Below are positions 38,801 to 48,900 of a stretch of DNA of 64,000 nucleotides, piece by piece. The translations under genes and the position numbers were made by a program. Position 1 is the first letter of the stretch; each line of letters starts with the position of its first letter. The DNA is from Dama dama. Its lineage: Eukaryota; Chordata; Mammalia; Artiodactyla; Cervidae. The stretch covers positions 35,201,001 through 35,265,000 of the forward strand of contig NC_083696.1 of the NCBI RefSeq assembly GCF_033118175.1. Reading direction: 5' to 3'. The notes beneath the pieces are model-generated. The model saw nothing but the letters and a program-made list of their open reading frames with translations. It searched no databases and had not been told where the DNA came from.

Positions 38801-39602
38801 GCCACCTCATGTGAAGAGTTGACTCATTGGAAAAGACCCTGCTGCTGGGAAAGATTGAAGGCAGGAGGAGAAGGGGACGACAGAGGATGAGATGGTTGGA
38901 TGGCATCACGACTCCATGGACATGAGTTTGAGCAAGCTCAGGGAGTTGGCGATGGACAGAGAAGCCCGGTGTGTTGCAGTCCATGGGTTGCAAAGAGTCA
39001 GATTGGACACGACTGAACACTGAGCGATTGAACTGAGGTGGAGCCTGTGCTGGGCGGGGCCTGGGATAAGATCTGACTGCGCCTCCAGTGCAGGGAGCAG
39101 AGTTAGGGGCGGGGCTCGGACCCAGGTTGGAACAGGGCCCTGAACTGCAGTGGGGTGTGGCACAGGGGCGACCCCTTATGGGCGAGGGCCTGAAGTAGGG
39201 GCGGGGCGAACAGAAGCAGGATCTGAGGTGGGAAGTTGCCCCTAGAAAGGGGTAGGGTGAGTAGCAGGGCCAGGTGGAGCCCCAAGAGGATGTGCCTGTA
39301 AGGGAGGCCAGAACTGAGGCTGGGGCCTAAAGGAGGTGCAAAGCCTGGGGTTTCTGGAGAGCCAGGGATGGGACAGGGCTGGGTGTGGACAGCTGGTGCC
39401 TGCGGATGGCCCCGAGCCTGACCTCCCTCCCCTTTGTCTACAGCAGATCAACCAAGATTTGAACATCCAGCTGCTGAAGGACGGCTACCGGTTAGATGAG
39501 ATCCCCGACGACGAGGACCTGGACCTCATTCCCCCCAAGTCCGTGAACCCCACCTGCATGTGCTGCCAGGCCACGTCCTCCACCGCCTGCCACATCCAGT
39601 AG
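32703..39602 (+). CDS. FAM219A: FAM219A coding region, exons 2-6 (first coding exon outside window)
   Basis: Five exons with consensus splice sites and matching phases encode 165 residues that end in the diagnostic FAM219A C-terminus (SVNPTCMCCQATSSTACHIQ, stop at 39600-39602). The human protein as I recall it is 185 residues, so about 20 N-terminal residues come from an exon not seen here. The protein has no recognised catalytic domain. Visible features are a basic, Ser/Lys-rich middle (KGSLKNGS, QQPKKNN), a Ser/Tyr-rich segment (DMSRYSSSGYSSAE), an acidic stretch (DEIPDDEDLDLIPP) and a terminal cysteine cluster CMCC that might be lipid-modified (inference). Function is unknown; the family is conserved in vertebrates. 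It lies just upstream of SPMIP6 on the same strand, as in the human neighbourhood. Identification rests on recalled sequence and consistent exon phases. Confidence 0.96.
33535..33664 (+). mobile_element. CHR-type SINE, short copy
   Basis: Head AGGAATTCCCTGGCGGCCCAG with GGTTCAATCCCTGGTCAGGG and an AAATAAATAAAA tail. Lies in FAM219A intron 2. Confidence 0.85.
34100..34410. repeat. L1M-like AT-rich relic
   Basis: Phrases like TGGTATCATACTGTCCACATTTTC and AATAGTTGCATTGTAGTCTGTAG resemble old L1 3' regions. Weak call. Confidence 0.35.
35303..35518 (+). mobile_element. Bov-tA SINE in FAM219A intron 2
   Basis: Head GGGATTCCCTGGTGGTTCAG, body CACTCCAGTGTTCTTGCC; 8-bp duplication ACCTCAAG (35295-35302, 35519-35526). 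Confidence 0.9.
35857..35959 (+). CDS. FAM219A: FAM219A exon 3
   Basis: The acceptor is CCCCCTGCAG ending at 35856 and the donor GTAGGC starts at 35960. The exon is 103 nt. Its first two bases complete a Glu codon with exon 2, then it reads KQRELARKGSLKNGSMGS and PVNQQPKKNNVMART. The segment is basic and Ser/Asn-rich. Confidence 0.95.
36196..36276 (+). CDS. FAM219A: FAM219A exon 4
   Basis: The acceptor is CCCCCCAG ending at 36195 and the donor is GTGTGT at 36277. The exon is 81 nt. After completing an Arg codon it reads LVVPNKGYSSLDQSPDEK and PLVALDTD, then leaves two bases that form Ser with exon 5. The preceding intron is only 236 bp. Confidence 0.95.
36755..36937 (+). mobile_element. Bov-tA SINE in FAM219A intron 4, flanked by inverted repeats
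   Basis: Head GGGCTTCCCTGGTGGCTCAG with a full Bov-A body, truncated at GGGGTCGCAAACACTTT. The flanks ATACTACCCTTG (36739-36750) and CAAGGGTAGTAT (36938-36949) are inverted, not direct, repeats. Confidence 0.88.
37149..37203 (+). CDS. FAM219A: FAM219A exon 5
   Basis: A short 55-nt exon between the acceptor GCGGCCAG (ends 37148) and the donor GTGAGG (37204). It reads DDDFDMSRYSSSGYSSAE and ends in phase 0. A sense-strand BovB copy begins only about 100 bp downstream of its donor. Confidence 0.95.
37301..39037 (+). mobile_element. BovB LINE, 5'-truncated, in FAM219A intron 5
   Basis: Sense orientation, starting about 100 bp after FAM219A exon 5. RT fragments occupy 37299-37547 and 37517-38398 in two frames, then 38417-38653. 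The catalytic motif reads RYEDD instead of RYADD, and a Trp codon before 38400 has become TGA, so it is inactive. The 3' end GAGCGATTGAACTGA is the BovB terminus. No target duplication was found. Confidence 0.92.
39444..39602 (+). CDS. FAM219A: FAM219A exon 6 coding part with stop
   Basis: The acceptor is TTTGTCTACAG ending at 39443. The exon begins with CAG, so the site is a tandem CAGCAG (NAGNAG) acceptor that can include or omit one Gln. The frame reads QINQDLNIQLLKDGYRLDEI and continues to the HIQ C-terminus and TAG at 39600-39602 (52 residues). The exon continues into a long 3' UTR. Confidence 0.96.
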   Translation, partial: QINQDLNIQLLKDGYRLDEIPDDEDLDLIPPKSVNPTCMCCQATSSTACHIQ

Positions 39603-42312
39603 CGGGCGGGGCCGCTGCGGCCGCCGGGGTGGGGCCACCAGGGGCCAGCTTGGACCGGGCAGGGGCCAACCCCTCCCCTGCTCGTCCACCAGCCCCCCGG
39701 GGCCCCGCGCCCCCTACAGCCGCCAACCTCGTAACAGTCATTGCTTCCTCCTATGGTAGGACGTGTACCTCTGTGTGTTCATGGAGCCGGAGAAACCAAA
39801 ACCAGGTCTCTCTCCACCCCCGGGGGCTAAGGAGGGGAGGGCTGTTTGTTCAGTTACTTGGGGGACCTTGCCCAGCATCCTGCCCCCTCCCCGAAGCCAC
39901 TGTCTGGTGGAGGAAAGGGGTGACTGGACTTCGTGGAGGCTAACAGTAATGAGTAAGGGGCAGGATCACAAAGCCAGGGGTTTGGCTCCACCCCAGTGAA
40001 GCCAGGAACCCCCAGCACCAGCCAAGGAAAGGGGCTGGGAGGAGAAAGGCCCAGGCCAACAGGGTCAGGGCCCAGCCCCACAGAGCCGCCTCCACATGCT
40101 CCCTTGCTGGCCCACGTACCATTTGCATTTCTCCCCTCATCTCCAGATGGGAAGTCTGGCAAAGCTGCCCAGTGGGATATTGTCCCCCATCCATCAGATC
40201 ACTGCCATCTTCCTCCACTTTGCCCCATTCACCTCCTTCCTTGCTGTCTGGATTGCGTGGTGGGTGAGGTGGGCCTTAGAGACAGCCAGAGTTTAGATGG
40301 TATGATCCGTCCTCACCTGCCCCTAACTAACACATCTATCTCTCTGCACCCCTTCCGCTGCCCCCCACATTTCTGTTCTGTTCATCTGTCCTGGGTTGGA
40401 AGCAGGAGGTAAGGCTGGCCTCGAATGCCCCATTGTGGTCTTACTCTAGCACAAGATCCTAGAGGCTGCTTCCCAGGAAGACTCTTCAAGAAAGCAAGCC
40501 TGGGAGAATACAGTGGCAGCAGGTGTATGGTAGGGATGGCTTGGCAGAATGTGTGCGCACCTGGGGCTGTCAGAGTGTGTGTCTACATCTCTGGGTTGGG
40601 CCTGTCTCTCTAGATGACTGCGGTGACCATGGTGGGGAAATGACTGTGTGACCTGTTAACAGTGTGAGGCCGCTCAGCAGTTCAGTGGACTGACAGCCCT
40701 GGGCGGGGGTCAGAAGTCTGAGTTCTGGCCCTCGCTCGGGCATGCTTCCTCTCACCTCCAACAAGCCAGTTATGTTCTCTGGCCTTCTGTTTCCTACACA
40801 GCATAGTGAGCAGCATCTGAAATTATTTTGAAGGTTATTTCAAACCTGAAGAAATTTCTTCATAGGAATTTCCTTGGAGGTGGACAGGGAGGTCTCTGGT
40901 GTCTTCGAGTATACCTGGGGTCTTCCTGAGCTGCATGTCTGTGTGGAGAAAAAAGGGGGAAGTTCCTATGGGACCTGTGTATGTCTGAATACATGTGGGT
41001 CTTTGGGGGAATGTGCATGTGTGTGTCTGTGAATGTATTTGTGTATGTGGATATCTATTGTGTGTGTAGCTGTACCTGTGTGTGTAGCTGTATCTATGGG
41101 GTGTGTGAGAGTCAGAATGTATGTATCTACTGCTGCTTCTGCCACTGTTACTCATTGGTGGAGGGGTGGGGGTGGTAGCCAGAAAAGCTGAGGATGAAAA
41201 TCAAGAGGGAGGAGGGGACCAAGGCCCTCCCCTGGGCCTGGGCAATACAGACCTGCCCCCAGGTGAAGAAAAGCGAAAGCACAGATGGCCTCCACCCGCT
41301 CAGGTCTCTGCTCCTTGAACCCCATATCCCAGGGCCATTCCTCAGGCCGACCCCATCCCGCACATGCTGGCCAGTCCTCTCTGATACATACCACTCACAT
41401 GCTGCAAGTGTGCCCAGGCCACACCCACAGCCCAGCCCCTGGCTGCTATCCCGGGAGGCTGGAAAGGGGAGAGGGCAGAGAGGAGAGAGAGCAAGGCTGC
41501 TGGCTTAGGAGGGGTATCACTTCTCCCTGCACCACACCCAGGGGCTACCAGCTCCCCTCAACTTCTCCAACCCAACCCCACCTCCTCTTAGTTCAGGGAG
41601 GAAATGCCAAAGGGAAGCAAAGGACAGAGAAGTCAGCTGCAGGACTCACATGGCCCAGACTGGTCCCCACCTGAGCCCATTGCTCCCACCCTGATCAGCA
41701 GACCCACCCCCTGTCATCTGGGCACCAGAGCCATGCCTCCTGCCACCACCACCCCGGGCTCCTTGACTCACCCTTCAAGAACACGGGTACCTCCTCTTTT
41801 CTAGGCAGGGCGCCCACCAGGGCTCATTTAGACGGCGGCCTTTGCTGCTGACGTGCTATGTGACTCTGGCCCACTGCGCAACCTCTCTGGCCCTGAGGAA
41901 CAAGGGAAAGGCTCCCTCCCCACAGGACAGACCTAATCCCCTGGCAGACAGGGGCCTCTCGCTGAGGCCATGTGGTGGAGAGAAGTAGGAAGCTGGTGGC
42001 TAGCACCCTCTGGGTGTGGGGAGTGCGCAGTTCCCTCCTTCCTACCCAGGAGGCTGGAGGGGAGAACGGAGGCCTTGGCTTGCCCTGCCGCCCTCCCCCT
42101 GTAGATACTGCCTTAACGCTCCCTGCCCTCAGCACTGGCTGCCACTCAGCCCGGTTTCTCCGTGCTCACTAATTTATTTCCAGGAAGGTGTGTGGAAGAC
42201 ATGAGCCGTGTATAATATTTTTTTTAACATTTCCATCGCAGTATTGACCATCATCCTTGGTTGTGTATCGTGTAACACAAATAATGATATTAAAAGCATC
42301 AAACAAGCTAGC
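39603..42312 (+). other. FAM219A: FAM219A 3' untranslated region
   Basis: No coding frame or splice structure follows the stop codon. An ATTAAA poly(A) signal at 42289-42294 lies in an AT-rich island (from about 42208) that ends a GC-rich tract. The interval contains a degenerate TG-rich tract (about 40973-41115) and pyrimidine-rich segments but no interspersed repeat that I can identify. The cleavage site is estimated at 10-20 bp after the signal. Shorter isoforms with earlier poly(A) sites are possible. Confidence 0.6.
42289..42294 (+). terminator. FAM219A: Candidate FAM219A poly(A) signal ATTAAA
   Basis: ATTAAA variant hexamer in an AT-rich context, followed within about 40 bp by a GT/GGGGTTGGGG-rich tract, which fits a downstream element. 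It lies 478 bp before the SPMIP6 start codon. Confidence 0.55.
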
Positions 42313-42772
42313 CTCAGCTCCCTACCTGGGGTTGGGGCCAGGGGCAGATGGGCCGGGAAGGGCAGAGAACTGACCCTCTGAACTTGACCCCTCGGGATCT
42401 CCATCCCTCTTCACCACAGTGAGAAGCTTTGGCCTAGAAGGTCTCCGGGGACCTTGTGAACTCTTGGAAATTGGGCCCTTTTGAGAGGCTGAAGGCAGGA
42501 AGAGACTGGGGTGGGGAGTCAGTCTTCACCTCCCCGGAGATGGGGCTGAGCCAGATGATATCATAATGGGCCGTGCCCATCGTAGAGAGGGAGTCAGGGT
42601 GGGGTAGGAGCAAGAAGGCTGTGAGGGAGGGAAGCTGAGAGACCCTCCACAGGAGGGGGTCACAGCAGCTAGGGGTACCTGCCGGGCTGTCTGGGAAAGA
42701 AGGGGTGGTCACTGATGTCTTGCAGGAGCCCTTGGTAGGTAGAACCCACCACGGCGTCCCCCAGACCCCACT

Positions 42773-42907
42773 ATGTTCCTCTTTTCCCGAAAGACCAAGA
42801 CCCCCGTCAGCACCTACAGTGACTCCTACAGGGCCCCCACCTCCATCAAGGAGGTCTACAAGGACCCACCTCTGTGGGCCTGGGAAGCCAACAAGTTTGT
42901 GACCCCG
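42773..42907 (+). CDS. SPMIP6: SPMIP6 exon 1 coding part
   Basis: 135 nt, 45 codons, from ATG (context CCACTATGT) to KFVTP with donor GTAAGT at 42908. An acceptor-like TCTTGCAG ends at about 42725, so an upstream 5' UTR exon is possible. The transcription start was not located. Confidence 0.93.
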
Positions 42908-45900
42908 GTAAGTGGCAAGCTGGTGTGGGAGGCTTGGGGGAGTGCAGTCCAGAATGTATGGCTGTGGGTGTCTGGATGACTGATGGTGTGGCTGTCATTG
43001 TGTTTTTGTAATTATTTGTAGTTTTGTGTGTATGTGATTCATTTGCTTAGGCATAAAACTTCTAATAATATATACAAAGGAATACAAGATCCTGCCCTCA
43101 CGGTACCTTGCTACTCCACCAGGATAGGGGATGGAGAGAGACAGATGATAAGAAATAAACAAGACTGTCCAAAATTCTGTAAAGGAAATAAACATGGTAC
43201 TGGAAATGAACGGTAACCAGGGAGAGCTACTTATATGGAGAGTGATGGAAGAGCTTTCTCTCTTTCAAGGTGACATTGAGTTGAGGCTGGAAAGGTGAGC
43301 GACAGCTAGCTCACCTTTGAGCTATGTGAGGAACTGAAACAACAGGATTCCGGGCAGAGTGATCAGAAAGTGCAAAGGCCCTGAGGCTGCCTGTGGGCTG
43401 TGCCTACAAGCATGTTTTTATGCATGCATGTCACAGTCTCCTGTAGTTGAAGACAGGTGGCCAAGTGGGGGTGTGCAGCTTCACAGAATGGAGAGGAGAT
43501 GTGGGAGTCTAACTGTGACTCTGCCCAAGGAAGATTATCTGTGTGTAGCATCCAACAAAACTCGGCTGAGTATTTACGTGTGCCAGGTACAGTACAGTTA
43601 CAACCATGAAGGGCCAGGCACTGCCTCTGAGGAGCTCTCAGCAAGAAATGAGCAAAGTGCCCAATGTGAAACATGCAACAGCAGAGGCTTGTGCTGGTGG
43701 AAGAATCAGAAAGAAGAGCTCATTCCTGGGACCTGAAGGGCAGGTCTACTAAGAGATCCAGGAGGGACTTCCCTGGTGGGCTAGTCATTAAGAACAAACC
43801 TGCCAATGCAGGGGACACAGGTTAAATCCCTGGTCCAGGAAGATTCCACATGCTGCGGAGAAAGTAAGCCCATGCACCTCAACTACTGAGCCTGCAGCTA
43901 GAGAAAGCTTGTGCAGAGCGACAAAGACACAGCGCGGCCAAAAAATAAATTAACTGGTTTTAAAAATGAGAGCCAGGAGGAGGATGCTTCGAGCAGAAGA
44001 GATATAAAAAAGGGCAACGCCGGGTCGGGGACCCACCAGGTACTAAGGACTAGAGCAGAGAGAGAACCCAGCCCTATGGTAAGAGAGGGGCCTGCAGACC
44101 ACGAAGAGCCACAGGTTGTGTTGAGAAATGTGGTCATCATGCTCCAGGTTTTTGATCCCGGGAGTGTCATGCTTGGATTGTAAGCAACTCTGGCCACCGT
44201 GGCAAGAGATCAAAGGGACTGGGACTGGGAAGGGAAGCCCCGTGAGATGGTGAAGGATAAGGGGAGAGGATGTAGGTGGGAGATAAGGAGAGTCTGTAGC
44301 AGTGAAAAGGGGAATTTGTTGAATAGGAGGACATTTTAAAAATTATTTTTGTAATTATAAAATAAATATATGCTCAATGCAGAAAATGGGGATAACTAAG
44401 AGAAGCACAAAGAGAAGGGCCTATAATTCTCACTACCCAGAATAACCACTGATAATTTATTACTCCATGCCCTTTCAGGAAGCAAAAAAAATTTATGAAG
44501 GTGGTGTCATGTTGTATACCATGTTTTGAATCTTGCTTTTTCTGCAAAACCATCTATCAAGAACATTTTCCTGTGTCGAAAATATTCAATAATGTAATTT
44601 TAATACCTGTATGATGTTTTACTTTATGAATGTACCAAAATGTAGTTCAGGAATTTTATATTATTGGAAATTTAGATTGCTTATAAAAGTTTGCTAGTAT
44701 AGTCATTCTTGTACATTCATTGTGTAACATCAACTGTTCTCTTAGGATAAATTCATAGATATGAAACTGTTGGGAGAAAGGTCACATCCAAAAAACTTTT
44801 GGGATATAAACTTCAAATTGCTGTGATGAGGTCATAATAATCTACATGCCCACCAGCAAGATATGAAAATGCCTGCCTGCTTTTCCAAACTCAATAGGAG
44901 AAAATTTTTAGGAAGTAGGTCAACACATCTTGGTCACCATCTGGATATGAAGATGAGAGAGATTAGGATGACTCCTGGGTTTAGGGCTCTGGAAAACTAG
45001 AGGAATGTTAGTGCTACCAGCTGAGATTTGGAATGCACATTAGAGAGAGGTTTGGGGTTCTTCTGGGGGCAAAAATATTCAAAGACTTCCAGGTAAAGAT
45101 GTCTGATGGGTAGCTGGATATACTTATCCGAAGCAAAAAAAAGAGGTCTGGGCTACAGACGTAGATTTTGAAATCAACATATTGGTAGTAGCTGAAATCA
45201 TAGGAGTAATTCAGACTGCCAAAAAAGAGTAAGAAAATGGCCAAGGACAGAACTTTGAAGAACATCAATATTCAAGGGGTAGGTAAAGGAAGAAGAGCCA
45301 TGAAAGGAGACAGAGTGATAGGAGGAAAAATCCAAGAGAAACCAACAAAGACAATATTATTAGACAAAACTCAGTATCAAACGTTGTCGGCACAGAAAGG
45401 GATCTCTTGGCTGTAGTAACCCTTAGCCACCTGACTATACAGCTTCGTTGAGTGGAAAGGAATGAAAGTCAAATAGCAGTAGGATTAATAATGAAAGAAA
45501 AGGCTTCTGCTTCTGACAGTATGGTGGTCTAAAACTCTGAAGGACGCTCCTGCTTACCAAACAACTAGGTCTTGCATAAAAGTTAATTTTTATTTGGTTT
45601 TGGACTGTCAGTGGAGATGAGTGGTAAGTATACTAAGATGACAGGATTGCCCTGAGAACAAATGCAACTATCAGTACTACAAGCAGGAGTTTAAGCCTTA
45701 AACTAGCTGCAAGATGGAGCAACTAAACCTGGAATCCCCAAACTGAACCAGAAAACCTGTAATTCCCAAACTGAACCAGAAAATCCAATGATCCCTGGCT
45801 CCCTGCCCCACCCACACACACAGGTATATATATTCTGTGTTGGAAAATATCTTCAATGTAGGTCTCTAGGTGCCCTTCAAAGTACAGTCATTCACATCTG

Positions 45901-48900
45901 AGCTCATAATAAGAGATATAAGGAAACAAACCACCATATGACAGAGGCAGTAGAAACAATAAACAACAGCCTTAAACCTCTAAGGACATAAGATATTGGA
46001 ATTAACAAAGAATACAAAATAAATGGCAACCCACTCCAGTATTCTTGCCTGGAAAACCCCATGGACGGAGGAGCCTGGTAGACTGCAGCCCATGGGGTTG
46101 CAAAGAGTCAGACACGACTCAGTGACTTCACCTTCACAAAATAACTATGAGTCTTTAAAAATAAAATGTGAAATCATCAAAAAGAGCAAGAAATAAGAGA
46201 TTGTGTTCTTAAAAGGACAGACAAATTTTTAAATGAATAGAAATTTTAGAAATAAAATATATGTTAAAACCAAAACCTCAATGGATGGGTTAAAGAGCTA
46301 ATTAGACACAGCTTAACAGTGTCAGTGAGGGTCTTCCCTGGTGGTCCAGTGGTTAAGAATCTGCCTTCCAATGCAGGGGACTCAGGTTCGATCCCTGGTC
46401 AGGGAACTAAGATCTCACATGCTAGTGGAGCAACTCAGTCCGCACACAGCAGCTGGAGAGGAGCCCACGCGCCACAATGGTGAGTCCACACGCCACAACA
46501 GAGACCAGGCCCAGCCAAAACTTAAAAAAAGAAAAACCTGAGTGTCAGTAAAATGAAAGAATGAAATAAATTTTCCAGAATGCAGCACAGAGAGACAGAG
46601 AGAAAATATGGAAGAAACATCAAGCAACATGAAAGAAGGGGAAGATCTCACACAACCACTCAGAGTCCTAGGATGAAAGAGCAGAAAGGAGAATAGGCAT
46701 TATCTGAAGAGGAAAAGGCTCTGAATTTTCCACAACTAACGAGAAATGAATCCAAGGATTCTCAGGTAACTCATTCAAAACTGCACAGCACCAGCTTAAC
46801 AGATGACCTTAAAAATATGCAGAGAGAATTATTTTCAGTGCATCTTCCTTTCAACACCAATAAATAAATAAGATAAAGACACTTACAGGCAAATAAAAAT
46901 TAAAACATTTACTACCATAAGACCTACTATAAAAGAATTTCTAAAGGATATACTTTGAGGAAAGGGAACTAATCACAAAAGGAAAATTTGAGATAAAAGA
47001 AGGAATGATGAGCTAAGAAACTGGTAAATGAGATAAATGTAAGCAAAACTGTCTACAGAAAATCATTATAATAATTTTAGCTTGTAAAATTTATTTTTTT
47101 AGCTTGTAAAATTTAAAGAAAGAACCAAAATATTAGAAAACAATACCATGTAAATTATATATTGGAAAACAATATCATGTAAGATACAAGGATAGGAAAG
47201 GAATTTTTATAAAAACTGTCATTATTCAATTATTCACAGATGATACAGTTGTACTATAGAATCTGAAAATTATTCAAATAAGAGAATTTAGAAAGTCAGA
47301 TGAATATAAGATAAGTCAACCACATTTCTTTACATCAAAAACAAGTATTTAGGAAGCATAATCTTAAAGTATATATCATTTGAGCATCAAAGAGTAAAAC
47401 TTAGTAGAACTAAATAACAGTCTATGCAAAACTATGCAAAAAACTATGCAAAAAACAGCCTATGGATAATATTATAAAACTTTGAATACTTTAAGAAAAT
47501 ACTTAAATGAAGAGGCATAACATGCTCTTGGAGAGGAAAAGTAACTAACATAGAGATTCAATACAATTCTGATTAAAATCTGAAAAAGATTCTTTGAAGA
47601 ATTTGTCAAGCTGTTTCTAAAATTTATAGAGAAGAGCCAAGGCCCAAGACTAGCTAAAACACACCTGAAGAAAATGAGGACTTGCTCTATCAGATAATAA
47701 TATTTATTACCAATCTACAGAAATTCATAAAGCATAGTATTACTGAAGGGATATACAAACTGATTAATAAAATAGACCAGAAATGGAGCCACACATAAAT
47801 GGAAACAATATGCAACAGAGATGATTGAAAGTAAAGCTATAAAGATGTATCAGGGTGGGGTAGCTTTACAAATACGTGGGAGGGACTTCCCTGGTGGTCC
47901 AATGGTTAAGAATCTACCTTCCAATGCAGGGAATGCAGGTTTGATCCCTGGTTGAGGAGCTAAGATCCCACATGCTGCAGGGCAACTAAGCCTGCACACT
48001 GCAGCTACCCAGCCGGTGCCATCTGGAGCCTACATACTGCAACTAGAGAAGCCCCCACCCCACAACAAAAGATCTCGTGAGCTGCAACTAAGACCCAACA
48101 CAGCCAAGTAGATAAATACTTTAAAAAATTTGTGGGAGAAGTTAGATTACTCAATGAGACAACTGATCACCTTGTGGATTAAAAATAAAATTGATCCCTA
48201 GTTCACCCCAAACACAAGAAGCAGTTCCTGACAAATTAAGGCTTAAATATAGCAAGTAAAACTATACAGCTTTTAGAAGAAATTATATATTATCTCCATT
48301 ATTTTAGGTAATGGGTGGATTTCCTAAGTCACAAAAGCACTACCTAAGAGATTAATAAATTCAATTATATTAAAATTAAGAACTTATGTTCATCAAAAGA
48401 CACCAAAAAGAAAATGAAGATATAAGCCATGAACTGAGAGATGATATTTGTAACATGTAACTGACAAAAGAATATGTAGAATGTATAAAGGATTATAATT
48501 CTCTGGGTTAAGATTGAGCACATGTTTTGACTCCTTCCTAAAACTCCTCTAAAACTACAATAAATGGACATTTAAGACATCAGTTCACAAAAATAGTGGA
48601 AAAGTGGGACAATGACAACAAAATTTCAGAAGCTGGAAAGTGTGATAGTTAAGTAACTGACAACAGTTCTGAGAAAGCTGAATCCAAAGCTAATAGTGGG
48701 AAACAGAAGGCATAATTCAATTTAAAATTGTGGAATTTTCAAAAGGTTCAGAAATTAGTAATATTAGGCTTCTCTGGAACTGAAGATGGGACAGGACCAA
48801 GGCTGAAACAATGATTTGAATGCTGTTAAAAAGCAATTAAAGGGACTCCTTTGGTGGTCCAGTGGTTAAGACTCCATGCTGCCAATGCAGAGTGTACAGG

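Larger units (their letters stand above)
45540..48780 (+). repeat. Degraded L1M region with SINE insertions
   Basis: L1 ORF2-like phrases in sense, such as CTAAAATTTATAGAGAAGAGCC and ATAGACCAGAAATGGAGCCAC. No open frame of useful length. Interrupted by SINEs at 46023-46135, 46327-46530 and 47879-48128. Local tandem doublets occur at 45733-45785 and 47085-47180. Confidence 0.45.

Noticed and set aside
39635..39649. CTCF-like motif CCACCAGGGGCCAGC just after the FAM219A stop
   Set aside because: One core mismatch in very GC-rich sequence; chance match is likely.
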